Shown here one piece after another: positions 12,934 through 33,865 of a DNA stretch of 60,000 bases. The notes beneath the pieces were generated by a model. That model had not been told where the DNA came from. It saw only the letters and a list, made by a program, of their open reading frames with translations, and searched no databases. The DNA comes from Symbiodinium natans (Eukaryota; Sar; Dinophyceae; Suessiales; Symbiodiniaceae), in NCBI GenBank assembly GCA_905221605.1, contig CAJNDS010002600.1:126001-186000 (forward strand). The letters run 5' to 3'. How positions within the stretch are numbered: the first letter of the stretch is position 1; each line of letters begins with the position of its first letter. A program made the position numbers and the translations under genes.

Positions 12934-12955
12934 CTCTTTCTCTCTTTGTCTTCCT
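11821..12955. repeat. 1.1-kb pyrimidine tract
   Basis: Almost uninterrupted C/T strand. Sub-blocks are (TCCTCTCT)n to about 11870, (TCTCTCTG)n from about 11926 to 12142, irregular C/T with T-runs to about 12512, then (TTTCTCTC)n grading into (TTTC)n. Long open frames on both strands are low-complexity artefacts. Confidence 0.95.
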
Positions 12956-15175
12956 CTTTTTGTGCGCGCGTGCGTCCGTGCGTGTGCGCGCGCCCGCTTC
13001 AAAAACATCCTCAACACACGCCTGCCCTCGATAATCCGTTTAAAGGACCCTGCTAAACATGCGCTTTTTCGGTTGGGAATCCAATGACTTGGGCACGATC
13101 TGGCGCGATCAAACGGAGCATCATGAGCATCAGCGGCCTCCCTCAGTCCTGCGAAAACCCTCCTATAAACACGCAGAATCTACGCGCTGGAACGGTTTCA
13201 TGCCCACCTCGAAAAACAACACCCCCAATACACTTCAGGGGTTTCAGGGTCGGCAAAAGACACCTTCCATCGGTACCCTGGTAACGGTGTCGCAGGGCAA
13301 AGCCGCTGCACGTGAAGGCTTGGCGTGTGCTGGAGCCCCTGAACCAACAACCAAAGGGCGTGGGGATGGGAGTGGGGAGAGGTGGGTAGGGGGGTGTGAG
13401 GGGGAACGTCGGGGGGGGGGGGGGGGGGGGTTGGGCGTTGCTGGTTGTTTGGGGGTGGTGACGCGCCGAAGCAAGTGGTTCTCCACTGGCGCAAGTTCAC
13501 GCATTCACTTTACTTTATTCGTTTCTTTGTAATGTAATGTTGTGTGTTCGCTTCGCTCTCTCTTAATAACAATAGTAATAATGGTGTGAACGAAGAGAAC
13601 ACCGCCAAAAGACCTTAATATGGCGTACTGCTCCCCTTAACCTCCCCCCTCACCGGACCTTAAAGCCTTGTCAACCCTTCCATGCTCGCAAGGTGGCTCA
13701 GCCACGCCAGTTGGTGCAGACTCGTCGTCAGCGCCGTGTGGCCGGCGTGTTTTTTGGGAGTGTGCCTGATTCCGTGCCCGAAACCATCCGAAGCTGGGCA
13801 AGCCCTGGAGCCCTGAAACCACTTCTCCGCCTCCCGACCCATGCTGGCAGGGCGATCGGCTGAGACGTGTGACTGTGTCAGCAACACAGGCGCGGCGAAA
13901 TTGGGCACGAAACCCCAACACCATGATGTCCGGAAGCCCAAGGCCATGGCCTAAACCCTGCTTTAGGACCTCAGACATGGACCCCGACTTTGAGGGTTCA
14001 GGATTTGGGTTGGCTCTGTAGGGTTTAGGATGTGAGGCTCGACGAAGAGAAGTTTCCATGGCGCTCAACCCATCTTAACCCGAAAAACTACGAAAGCCTA
14101 AGCCCAATCAACCTCACGAAAACACAGTTGTCGAACTTGTCACGAACCTTGGAGATGAGCATCTTCGCTTTCTCAACACTGGCCTTTGAAATCGAATGAA
14201 ATCGAGTGGGAACCTTCAGTTCTTTCCTTGAAAGTCCCCGTCTTGTTGAAGAGTAACAGTTCTCGGCAGCTCACGTAATGGACTTTTGGGTTGCGCCTTG
14301 TACTCCTCTCAGGTGAGCGCGCTGTCCTCTGGAACGAGGTTGCTAGAGCGTGCCCAGGCTTGGACCCTACAACTTGGGGGTTAAGGGGTTCAAGCAGGGC
14401 CTTATTGTGGGGCTTCGGAGAGCCTTTGGGAGTTTGGGAAGGGCATATAGGTGGTATATACGGGGTCCCGTTTTACGGGCTCATAAATCACCATCGGCCA
14501 TGCGATCACACAGCAAGTCGGTCAGCTTCAACACTTTCTGCTGGAATGTCTGGCAGAGTTCCACGCGGTTTCATCGCAAGGCCTTTGGGATTCTCAACAA
14601 TCATGGTAGTACAAACTGCAAGTAGTAGCAATGACCATGATAGGGGTAGGGTAACACGCAGATTAACGGACATGGCGCTCAGGATAGTGACGATGGACAC
14701 AATCCCTAAACAATAAACCCTAAACCTGCTGCACGGGCTCCCACCCCCCCACCCCCCCCCACCCCGCCCCACCCCCCCCCACCCCTCCCCCCACCCCCCA
14801 GCCCCCCCACCCCCACCCCCCCCACCCCCAGCTCAAAAATGGCTCGTGCAAGGACAACACCCCCACAAGCCCCTCTGTGTGTGCCCTAAGCCATCCTTGG
14901 AGTGGGATGGCTCGGAAGTGCGAGAAGAGGGAGGAGGGAGGGGAGAGTAGGGTTCCAAGGTTCTGAACAAGTGCTTAGAGCTTTCGTTCGCCGCTCGATG
15001 TGCTTTTGCTGGGGAGGTTTGAAGGTTCATTGCTTGAAGGTTTGCGGTTCTTTGGCATGAGTGCTCAGCATCTGCGGGTCGAGTCTTTTAACGTGCAGGA
15101 TCTTGTTAGTTGGTGAACTTCCTTCTCCAGTTGGGGTTGCTCTAGTTAGTCTGGTTGCGGGGTCAGAATCCCAGC
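12956..15175. other. No recognisable gene
   Basis: Contains a G-run near 13411-13431, a C-rich tract at 14742-14830 and a few degenerate telomere-like words. Open frames have no recognisable motif. Confidence 0.5.
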
Positions 15176-16790
15176 AATGGCCACTTGCAGGTTTTGGGTT
15201 TGGGCTGAGAAGGTGGAGGGAAAACCGGAGCTTGTGTTTAGGGTCCCTTGGGCTTAGGGTAGGATATATGAGGAATGTGAGGTTTTTTGTCCGCCAGTTA
15301 TTTCAAGATTTAGTATCCCGGTGCCCAGACCATCAACAGCATTTGCTAGCCTCAAAGCACAGAGCCGTCCCTTGGACTGTCGATCCAAATCCCCGAAGGG
15401 CTGAATGCCGCGTACCCCAATGCTGCCGTGCAAGACTTTTAGCACCCGAACGTGTAGGCAGCAGTGTAGCAACGCTAGACAGACGTCGCCCGTAGGTGAC
15501 TTGGATGACGTGCCGTCTTCAGACGCGTGTGCTCTCGACAGTGCCAAAAAGCCCAAAGCGCTTGCAGATGACGTTGCTGCCTGAGATACCTGAAGAAGTT
15601 CATAAAAGTGGGCTTGCTTCCTCAAGTGGAGCTATTACCCCTTTGACTCATCGCAAGAACTCATTAACATGTGTTTCCAAATCTGCCGCTTGGGAAGAGA
15701 TCTCCTCTCCCCAATGCGTGCGCCGTATCTTCACGGCTAGGCTTTGCGGTTGCCTGCCCCGATTCCTGGGAGGTTTTGTTTGCTTGCCTTTTGGCGAGCA
15801 GTTTTTTTTTCTCCAGAAGAAGTTTGTTTTCAGAGATAGGTTCACGGCGCAAAATTTGTCTGCGATGTTCTGGTTCCTTCCTGACAAGTTCAGCATTTCA
15901 CAGTTGCCTTGGAGCTTTGCGCCGTGTGCTTGTGCACGCAGGCAGCCTGACGGCTGAATTTGTCGTATCTCGTTCGTTTCAGCAGCATGAACAGCCTTAC
16001 ATCAGGGGAGCTCCTGGTCCACAGAATCATGCAGTGCTGAATCACCTGAAGATACATGTCGGTGTTTACGCTCTCTTGCTGGCTGTCAGTGCAGAAGCAG
16101 TTTGTAAACAGCCATAGTGAAATTGACGTACATGTCATTGCTTGTTGCACTTCAAGAAGCGAAGTCTGTGTCTCCACGGCGAGCCATGTTGCCAGCTGAT
16201 GCAGTCCAGACGTTGTCTGTGTGGAGGATTCAGGCAAGTGGTCCTTGACATGTGAGTTTTGCAAGATCCGGCAACGTTGCCATCAGAATCCTGAGCAATC
16301 TGAAGACCTGGAACACCACTCCTTCAACGTTAAAGCCAAGGGCCCGCTCACGGTTCACATGTGGTGATGTTGCGGCGCAACGAACACGACAACAGTTGCA
16401 AGAAGAAGAAAATGAAGAGTAATAATATGAGAACAGGACGAGAAGAAGAACATGCGGATGTAAAATACGATACGGTTTCGTACAAGAGTGCACGCAAGAC
16501 TCGTGCCAAGCCGGGGACTGGGTGCATACATGTACGTACCGCATTTGCAAGTTGGTTTCTTCCCAGCAGACACGTTGCCGTAGCTGCCATAGTCCATAGC
16601 TGAAGGAGTCCTAGGACACGTGCAGAAGCTTTGCCAAAACTTTTAAAGCGCGATGAGCATCTTTCGCTTGGTGTTCTTGTTCACTTGGCCAGCACCTGTC
16701 CTCAAACCTGAATTCCGAACCAAGTCAATTCCAATCTCATGTAGGATTGGAACCCTGAAACCCACAAAGCACTTCAGCACTCTGAGCTCC
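15176..16790. repeat. 1.6-kb dispersed repeat, copy 2
   Basis: Same orientation as, and collinear with, 2108-3699, with many substitutions and indels, so the duplication is old. The right end of similarity is in the segment with TGAATTCCGAACCAAGTCA (near 16710) and the following block. Immediately after it come CCCTAAA words and a (CCA)n block. Confidence 0.75.
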
Positions 16791-16944
16791 TGTGTGGAGG
16801 TGGCGGTGCCTGCTTTGTGCTCCCCATACACCTGCGGCCCGAGGCCATTTCTTGAAAAGCGAAGGGCCCTAAGCCCTAAACCCCAAACCCTAAACCCTAA
16901 ACCATACATGTAGTTGTCCTTTTCGACCTTAAGGTCGTTGACGA

Positions 16945-17290
16945 CGACGCCGACCACCACCACCACGACCACCACCACAACCACCACCACAACCACCGCC
17001 ATGACCATCACCACCACCACCGCCACCACCACCGCCACCACCACCACCATCACCACCACCATCACCACCACCATCACCACCACTACTAGCACCACCACTA
17101 CTAGCACCACAGTACTAGCACCAGCACCAGCACCACCAGCAGCACCACATGACCACGACCACATGACCACCACCAGCACCACCACCGCCACCAGCACCAG
17201 CACCAGCACCAGCACCAGCACCAGCACCAGCACCAGCACCAGCACCAGCACCAGCACCAGCACCAGCACCAGCACCAGCACCAGCACCAG
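16945..17290. repeat. (CCA)n and (CCAGCA)n tract
   Basis: Trinucleotide block CCACCA/CCATCA passing into about 20 copies of CCAGCA. Open frames (poly-Thr-Ser on plus, poly-Val-Leu or poly-Gly-Ala on minus) are artefacts. Confidence 0.9.
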
Positions 17291-17385
17291 TGGGATGTTC
17301 CACCTTATACTAAGAATCCTTAGTAGGGATGAGAATAGGGGGTACTATCATCCCTACTAAGGTTGGTAGGTATAAGGGGGAACTT
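17290..17385. repeat. Inverted-repeat mini-element, family B
   Basis: CCTTAGTAGGGATGA (17318-17332) pairs perfectly with TCATCCCTACTAAGG (17348-17362), and the arms extend outward with mismatches to the TATAAGG termini. The left terminus, read on the minus strand as CTTAGTATAAGG followed by GGAACATCCCA, recurs near 38950 and 44850. It behaves like a small MITE. Confidence 0.65.
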
Positions 17386-17744
17386 CCGTTATGAAAGCCA
17401 ATGAACGCATTTGAGGAGTGAAAAAGAAGACTGTGCTGGTGATGCCGTTTATGCTTGAGGGGCAACGTGCCTGATGCCAATGCTATGCCGACCAGTGCTC
17501 CTGCAGCAGCTCCAGCTCGAAACTCGCAAAGCCATGCATGGAGCATCTTTGGGATTTAGGGTTTTAGGGTTTAGGGTTGAGGGTTTTAGGGTTTCGGGTT
17601 TTAGGGTCAAGACGCAAGGCATCTGAGGTCTCAGTCGCGCTCAAATGCAAGGGGCTTGCTATGAAGGGTCGGCAGCTTCGCCGCTGGCCCGGGTGCGGCA
17701 GTGGACTTTGTGCTCGTGCATGCTTGGGCTGCACCGACTATTTG

Positions 17745-17800
17745 CTTAAGAACCCGGCCCCCCCCCCCCCCCAAAAAAAAAAAGAAAGAAAAAAATCATA
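17745..17800. repeat. TTTGCTTAAGAACCC poly-C/poly-A element (half copy)
   Basis: GCTTAAGAACCC followed by a C-run and an A-run. The same arrangement is found in complete, inverted-repeat form at 45021-45135. Confidence 0.5.
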
Positions 17801-18111
17801 ATTATCAAGGGCAATATAGGGATTATTATTTAGTATATCTCTTGGGGTTCTGAATAAGCAAACAGTAGACACTTGCCCAGTTCGCACTCCTCAGATTCAC
17901 ATGGCTCACCGTGCTTCAACTTAAATCATGTTGCCCAGGTCGCCCTCGCTCCAGCTGCGAGGTCTTTTCACAGCCTCGGAGGAGGCAAAACTCACAACAT
18001 TCCCCATATGAAGCAGGGTTTATACTACTGTTCTTGGTGAGTGTATATAAGGTTCCTTTTGGGGGTACAAGAAATATATACCTACTTCATATCCCATGCT
18101 TGTGCCTTTAG

Positions 18112-21100
18112 GTACGGTTCTGTCAGCAGTGGACCATTGGTTCTGAATTGCAAGGGTGCTTCTGCATCATCTGCTCAGGCAGATGGCTCAGAGGAACCGA
18201 CGGGCTCAGACGAGCAGGAGGAGGAACAGGAGGCTATATCCCCCTTTTGTTTGTATAAAACCCAAGAGGATATCAAAATTAGTATTTTTATTAAGGTTCT
18301 AAGGGGGCGCTATCAGTTGCCTTTGACTTGGCTCCGCGGTTGAGATGTTGAGTTCAACAGAGTTGCTGGAGGATGACGGTGAGCGCAGCATTCTGCCAGA
18401 GGACGGAAGGGCAGTGGTGTGATCGACACAGTCTCATCCCACGAAATCTCAGTGTCGGGAGAGGCTTTGCCCAACATCACAAGCTGCTTCTTACACAGGG
18501 TTTTAGCCATGCTTGCATGCGTTTACACAGGTCGCGCTGACCTTCTGTTGCAGGCTGTGAGGAAGCACCGAGCCCGTGAGTGGGCCCATGAGGATAGCTG
18601 GGACGTGTCTGGGCCAGAGCCTTAGCCTAGGAAGCGTCCAATAAACCCTAAACCCTAAACCCTAAACCCTAAACCCTAAACCCTAAACCCTAAACCCTAA
18701 ACCCTAAACCCTAAACCCTAAATCCTAAACCCGCCCGCCACCCCACTCTCTTGTCTTTTGGGGTAGGCGGGCGCTGGTCGAGCGCTCAGTGAGACCCTGC
18801 GAGGGAGCCCTAGGCGGGCGACCGAGCTGGCCTCCAGGCTGGCTTACCCTCCAGGCAGGCACAGGCCGAGTCAGCAGTTGTCACTGTATTATATTATATT
18901 ACCCTAAACCCCAAGCTGTCCGCGCACATGGTCCTCGGCCCCTTGAGACCCCTGGTCCCTCACCCCCGTCCGCTGGGCTGAGGGGACCAGTAGCCCTTCT
19001 TGGCCTGGACCCTGCACCCTGCACCCTGCACTCTGGCCCTGACCCCTGCCCTGGCCCTGGCCCTGGCCCTGGCCCTGGCCCTGGTTCTGGCCCTTGGCCC
19101 TGTCTGGTCTGGCCCTGTCCCACCCTGCTGTCTGGCCCTGTTTGGGCCTGTTTGGCCCTGGCCCTGGTCCTGGCCCTGGCCTTGGCCCTGGCCCTGACCC
19201 TGGCTCTGGGCCTGGCTGATCCTGACCCTGACCCTGACCCGACTAGTTTTGCGTCCTGGCCCTGGCTCTGGCCCTCTGGCCTGTTCGAGTCATCTTACCC
19301 CCTTGCGCCAAGCCAAGCTGTCCGCGCACCAGTTTGTGTCCTGTTTCGGGGCGCTCTCCCTCTGGCTTTAGCCCCGTCGCGCCAACCCAATCTGTCCTGC
19401 CTAGCTGCGCCTAGCTTCCGTTTGCTGCAACTTTGTGCCTGGTCCTGACCCTGGCCCGGCACCCCACCTTACCCCCTTCGCGCCAAGCCAAGCTATCCGC
19501 CACACCAGCCCTGTTTCCATGGCGCTCTGCCCAACCCAAGCTGTTCACTGTGCGTTCTTCCTGGCTGGAGCCCCTTCGCGCCAACCAAGCCTCGCTGCCT
19601 TTCTCTGTTCCTGGCCCATCCCTTAGCCCCTTCGCGCCAACCCAAGCTGTCTTCACGGACCCTGCCTCGTTTCCGTCTGCTGCAGCTTTGCGCCTGGTCC
19701 ACGCACCTTGTGGAAATCCCCAAAAAGGGCGTGAGTGCTGACTCATGTGATGCTTTGTAAAAAAAGTAAAAGGTCTTAACTCCTTGAGAGTTGTAAGTGG
19801 GCGGTCTTGGGGTGGGTAGGTCTGCAGACTACCGCGCGCTCCCAAAGCGCGCTCCCGTTTGGCACGCCCTAAACCCTAAACCCTAAACCCCAAACCCGAT
19901 AAACCCTAAACCCTATAAACCCTAAACCCTATAAACCCTAAACCCTATAAGTATCTCTCCAACTTCGCAGCAGATGTTTGCTTCAGCCACAGGTTCGATG
20001 CGGAGATTCCGGATCCTGCCCTTCGATTCCCGTTCGAGCTGGATCCGCGGCTCTCCCGTTTTTGGGGTTTAGGGTTTAGGGTTTCGGGTTTAGGGTTTAG
20101 GGTTTAGGGGTGGTTCTTCCCGTCACGTCAATGCCTACTGGAAGCGAGCCAGTTGCCAGGTTTCAGAAGCGCGCCGTCCGCAGGGTGGAGAGGAGTGAGA
20201 CCTGGCCTCAGGTCCACACCCCTCCGTTAAACGCAGACTCTGAGAGAGAGGGGCGCCGGCTCCTTTCCGGAATCTTCCTGCGCTTGATGTTTCGTGCAAG
20301 GCATGTCATGGTTGCAGCGCACACCTCTGCCGGTAAGACAGCCCGGGCCCTAAAAGCGGGTTGAGTTGCCTGTCGGGGTTTAGAGTTCCTTGCGGCCTTC
20401 CTTGCCAGGTCGTGGCGGAGTATGCGGTGGCCCATGCGTTGCAGTTGGGAATGCGAGCCATCTACACATCCCCGATCAAGGCCCTGATCTGCTCTTTTGC
20501 GGCTCCTTGCGTTCCTGTTCTTTGAGTTCAGGGTCTAGGATTTAGGGTTTAGGGTTTCCCACCCCCCCCCCCCTGCCCCCAAATCTTTGCCCTATTGTGA
20601 GGCCTTGTCCAACCAGAAGTTTCAGGAGTCCGCCAGCCCAGCTCTTCCGTTTTCATCGCACTGGGATCTGTCGGAGAAGCCTCGAAAGGTTCACCCGTCG
20701 TTTCGAGGGCTTGTGCTCGGGCTCGGTGGGCATTGCCGGCGGCCCAAGTTTGAAATTCACATAGCCATACATGCGCCACGGAGTACTTTGGCGTTTTTTT
20801 TTTTTTGCTGAGTGCTTTTGAGGTCACGGGGGACGTGGCGGTGAACCCGGAGGCTGGTTTCCATGAAGCTGAGGGGGCTTCAAATGCTTTCTCAGCTTAT
20901 CTGGCCTGTCAGAGGCCAGCTGTGTCATCATGACCACGGAGATTCTCCGTGCGGGGGCTCAAGGGGCTCTTATTGGGGCTTTTTTTGAGTGCCAGCAGAC
21001 CTCTTGCGCAAGATCCCATGTCCCACACTGCGAGGATCGATGCTCTATCGTGGTGACAAGGGGCTCAACCAGGCGAGACTTGTTTGTGTTTTGTGCCTAG

Positions 21101-21287
21101 ACTTCTGAGGCTGTGAGGCTCGGTGCGGTCTTCATACGTCTTCTGAAGGTTTGGAATCTCTGGGGAATGCTTCGGGGGCTTTGAGGGTCTGTGAGTCCAG
21201 ATGACCTGAAGGGACAACGTGCAGCGGAAACAATCCTTCAACTGCCCTGACGGCTGTCGACAGGTGAAGTGGGTCATCTTTGATGAG
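18112..21287 (+). CDS. SKI2-type DExH RNA helicase, 5' exon block
   Basis: Exons placed by protein similarity: 18554-18606, 19993-20046, 20160-20198, 20301-20340, 20409-20480, 20602-20627, 20689-20734, 20823-20852, 20915-20948, 21035-21072 and 21264-21287; all phases agree. Two acidic upstream exons, 18112-18232 and 18360-18412, are weaker guesses. The product reads, in order, FPFELDPFQK, the Walker A motif VAAHTSAGKT, AIYTSPIKALSNQK (motif Ia region), TGDVAVNPE, IMTTEILRSMLYRG (motif Ib region) and WVIFDE, the first half of the DEVH box. Wording matches SKI2 (SKIV2L) better than MTR4. SKI2 helicases unwind RNA for 3'-5' decay by the cytoplasmic exosome. Donors are mostly GC, with some GT and one GA. 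The protein continues at 34332 after a 13-kb intron. The N-terminus is uncertain. Confidence 0.88.
18639..18725. repeat. (CCCTAAA)n telomere-like array in helicase intron
   Basis: About 12 near-perfect CCCTAAA heptamers, placed in the intron after exon 18554-18606. Another array with CCCTATAAA variants is at 19866-19950, and a TTTAGGG array is at 20064-20108. Confidence 0.95.
18995..19720. repeat. CTGGCC minisatellite and degenerate 'CCTTCGCGCCAA' repeats
   Basis: CTGGCC/CCTGGC hexamers fill about 19000-19270. Then about six spaced copies of a unit containing CCCCTTCGCGCCAACCCAAG recur between 19300 and 19660 at intervals of roughly 60-130 bp. All lies within a helicase intron; long open frames here are compositional. 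Confidence 0.7.
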
Positions 21288-22007
21288 GCAGCTTTCCCCC
21301 TTTTCAAGTGCCTGCTCACGGGACGTAACTTTGCTATGATGTTGTCAGAGGCGCTTCATTTAAGCAATACTTGAGAGCGTTCATTGTGCTGAATCAGATC
21401 ATAGTGCTCTGTGCACATACAAGAAACGAACCACACTGACATGCCATGAACGGTCCACTCGTGTCGCCATTTGCATCCCAGTGAGCCATGATGAGAAGCC
21501 ATGAGGCTCAAGTCTACATTTCCGGCATGCTCTGCAACATTTTGTTTCTCAAAGCAATTTTCACATTGGTGGCTTGCACCGTGCCATTGTCTCCGTGTTA
21601 GTGTTGGTAGTAAGCAACCGCGAGTTCGTTTCGACCTGCAAGAGTTGCAGCTCGATCCTGGTATCCTTCTTAGGGCAGTGGCCGGCTCGACAGACGTAGA
21701 TATGAAGCGTGGCAAGCGTCACAACGGTGCAGGGAAATCGGAAACAAAGCAAGAATCATAGTTCCGCAACCAACCCTCGAGCCCAGACCGTCAGCATCTG
21801 GATCAGGTGGGTGAGTTCTGACCTGTTTTTAAATGTCTAGATGGGGTCCAGCAGCTCATCCGCTCGTCATGGACATGGGTGACGCGGCGCATTCATCAGA
21901 GTTGCTGCGGGCGACATTGGGGGGTGTGGACCCGAGAATTTCAGTAGCGGGGCTTTGGGAGGTATGTTGAAGGTTGTTGATGTGACACGTGGTGGCAGTT
22001 TACGAAA

Positions 22008-22100
22008 ATAGGCGTGCCCTTTTTGGGGGTTCCTGTAGTAAGGATTCTAGTATTTTGGGGGGAAATTCGGGGTACCCCTATTTTGGAAAACCCCCCTGGT
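22008..22100. repeat. Inverted-repeat mini-element, family A copy
   Basis: The left arm GTTTACGAAAATAGG pairs with the right arm CCTATTTTGGAAAAC with few mismatches, and GGGGTACCCC lies near the right end. It ends about 75 bp upstream of the glycosyltransferase-like start codon. Confidence 0.65.
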
Positions 22101-22178
22101 CTTTCCGTAAAGGATCTTGGCTCCGATCCACGCTTCCATAAAAACCACTTTACCCTCCCTTGGTTTCCGCTCTCCATC

Positions 22179-23294
22179 ATGGGGACCAGTGCCCGGCTGC
22201 TTCTTTTTCTGAACGTCTCGCGCAGCCTGGCAGCAGATGTTTGCGGGGCTCGCAGCACTTCTCTGATGCAACTGGATCGAGTGAATGGAGGGAATCGAGG
22301 CGTATGTAAGCACGTGGTGGGCTTTACTTGTGGCACAGAGGGGGCCGCCCGGAAGGATGTTCAGAGTTCGGACTTGGAAGTGTCGCCGCTGACTTGCCCC
22401 TTGTGTCCCAAACACAGCTCTGCCCCGATCTTGTATGGAATCGAAAGAACGGATGGGCTCGGTCAACGAATTTATCAGATCCTGATCTACATGGCGACAG
22501 CAGCATATCACAACATGACCTTCGGTGGCTTTGTTTTCAACACATCCTTTGATGGAGGCCACGGCATGGGTTCGCCTGCCCTGATGAGCGCGTTGTCCGC
22601 ATATGTTGGGAGCAACTACTCCAAGCTGCGGCTCGCCGCCAAGCACCCCCACTTCGACGCTTGCTGGAACTGCCGCGGGGAGCCCGACGACCAGTTGCCC
22701 GTGGTGCAGGCAGGCCAGTCGGTTCTCGGCTGGTTGGGCTGCGACCCAATGGAATGGGCAACGGGATTCCTTGGCTCACTGAGCAGCTCGTTTCTTCAGC
22801 AGCTCCGGGGCTCGACGCAGCTCCTGCGCCATCCGGTGCGGCATTTTCCCTCCACGGGTGGGCTTCGCGTTGTGGTGCATCTCCGGCGCGGGGACGTAAT
22901 GAACACCACCAAGGAGGGGAGGCTGAACCGCTTTGTTCCCGACTCGTTCTATCTCAAGTTCTTGCGCCTCCTCAAGCCCGTCGTTGCACCCGCGAAGATT
23001 CACGTATTCTCAGCAAAGGAAGGCATTTTTTCCGATGCAGATTTCGATGGCTACCGGCAGCTGGGAGCGCAGGTTCACCTGGACGGCGGAGCGGTGGAAG
23101 ATTGGGCGCACATGGCGCAGGCCGACGTCTTGGTGGTCGCCCCCAGCAGTTACTCGGCAGTGGCTGGCATCCTGAACACTAAGTGTGTGCTGGCGTTCGC
23201 CTCGCATCCTTTTGAATACCATCCGAGATGGATTCAACTGGACGACGACTTCGGCAATCTGGGCGAGCTTCGTGCGTGCCTTCTCAAGCTGTAG
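22179..23294 (+). CDS. Fucosyltransferase-like glycosyltransferase, intronless
   Basis: A 371-residue uninterrupted ORF. I chose the ATG at 22179 because it starts a hydrophobic signal-like segment (MGTSARLLLFLNVSRSLAA); the frame is open 55 codons further upstream but there it overlaps a mini-element. Residues 234-239 read HLRRGD, the signature basic motif of GDP-fucose-dependent fucosyltransferases of the GT11/GT23/peptide-O-fucosyltransferase superfamily, and DVLVVAPSSYSAVAGIL near the C-terminus resembles the conserved Ser-rich donor-site segment. Several NxS/T sequons fit a secretory-pathway enzyme. It lies within the helicase intron on the same strand. Lack of introns, unlike all neighbours, suggests a retrocopy; no spliced-leader relic was seen. 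The family assignment is tentative. Confidence 0.75.
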   Translation: MGTSARLLLFLNVSRSLAADVCGARSTSLMQLDRVNGGNRGVCKHVVGFTCGTEGAARKDVQSSDLEVSPLTCPLCPKHSSAPILYGIERTDGLGQRIYQILIYMATAAYHNMTFGGFVFNTSFDGGHGMGSPALMSALSAYVGSNYSKLRLAAKHPHFDACWNCRGEPDDQLPVVQAGQSVLGWLGCDPMEWATGFLGSLSSSFLQQLRGSTQLLRHPVRHFPSTGGLRVVVHLRRGDVMNTTKEGRLNRFVPDSFYLKFLRLLKPVVAPAKIHVFSAKEGIFSDADFDGYRQLGAQVHLDGGAVEDWAHMAQADVLVVAPSSYSAVAGILNTKCVLAFASHPFEYHPRWIQLDDDFGNLGELRACLLKL

Positions 23295-24469
23295 ATGCGA
23301 AAGGGCATGCCCGGCTGTGACTTGCTTCTCGCCCACAGGAAAGAAGCAGGACTGGTAGCAGCCGGTAGTGGCAAGGGTGATTAAGACACCAGAATACATG
23401 ATTCAGTCCCTTTTTGTGCTACAAAGTTGTGCTACAAGGTTGTGCTACAGAGTAGAGTGCCGGCATCCAGCAATTGTGCATGCTGCGTAAGCTGCACGAA
23501 GCTTCTGTCAGCCTCCATGTATTCTAACCCCACTCCAGCCCTCGAAACCCTGAACACTTTCTGCCGACACAAGAGTGTTGCGTGTGTCGGCCGCCCGTAG
23601 CTGAAAGCCGCGCAGTTGAGGCTTGTTGAGGCCTGGGATCACCTGGTTTACGAAGGGCTCCACACATGAAACTTTGTACACGGCAAGAGCAATCCAAAAG
23701 AAGACAGAGATGTACATATATACGTATACATAGACATGTACATATACCTATACATATGCATATGCATATACAGATATATGTATACATACAAATAGTAGTC
23801 CTTGGATGTTACGGTATTATGTCGAGTGTACACGTTGCATCCAAGCCGTCCTTGCTTGAGGTGGGATGCTGCCGCTGCTGCCGATGGAGCTTGTAGCTCA
23901 GGCCAAGTTTTCCACCTGAAGAAGCAGCTGTCTTAGCTCTACCGTTCTAGACCCTAGGGTTTAGGGTTAAGGATTTAGGGTTTAGGGTTAAGGGTTTACC
24001 GCCTAAACCCCTACACCCTAACCACAAAACCCAAATGCCTAAGCCCCAACCCCCACACACCCTAAACCCAACACGCAATGTCAACATTCCTCGGAGTCAC
24101 CAAGTCACCGTATGATGACCCAGCGCGACATGTCGACACATCAGAATGTCTCAGAAGTAGATGAGGCTTGCGCATCGGTGCTTCGGGGAAGTTTTTGCCG
24201 GCCCACCCCAAGCAGTGTAGCAGCGAGTTGGAGAAAAGTTGTGGCTGGAGCAACACTGTCGCTCAGAATATAGGCTTCTGCACGATTTTGCATCTACAGC
24301 TTTATTGCACTTGAGATCTGCACATCTCTGTGCCGTCTGGCTCGAGATCGGTGCAATACTTTCCTGCCAGAAACTGAGAGGAGCCGCTCAGCACCTGCTC
24401 TCACTGCCACTACGATGGGTGTGAGCAGTCATCTTGTTAAACCCTCAACCCTCAACCCTCAACCCTAAA

Positions 24470-24555
24470 CCATCCTAAACCCTAAACCCTAAACCCTAAA
24501 CCCTGAACCCTAAACCCTAAACCCTAAATAAACTCTAAACCCTAACCCCTAAAAA
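24470..24555. repeat. (CCCTAAA)n array
   Basis: CCCTCAA/CCCTAAA heptamers just upstream of the RNF113 start codon. A TTTAGGG array lies at 24708-24752, in RNF113 intron 1. Confidence 0.9.
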
Positions 24556-24601
24556 CGAGCTTCTGCAAGGGCATGCTGGGTTTGCATGAAGGAGTTTCCC
24601 C

Positions 24602-33865
<9,264 letters not shown>

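Noticed and set aside
11773-13056. 427-residue plus ORF and 130-168-residue minus ORFs
   Set aside because: Translation of the pyrimidine tract; no non-repetitive domain.
16643-17360. Poly-Thr/Ser and poly-Val/Leu ORFs
   Set aside because: Translations of the (CCA)n/(CCAGCA)n tract.
18789-19448. 219-residue Pro/Leu/Ala-rich ORF
   Set aside because: Comes from the CTGGCC minisatellite within a helicase intron; no conserved segment.
20930-20960. Dinoflagellate spliced-leader relic (GGCTCAAG-like word)
   Set aside because: Only the short GGCTCAAG core matches, within a helicase intron; the remaining leader sequence is absent.
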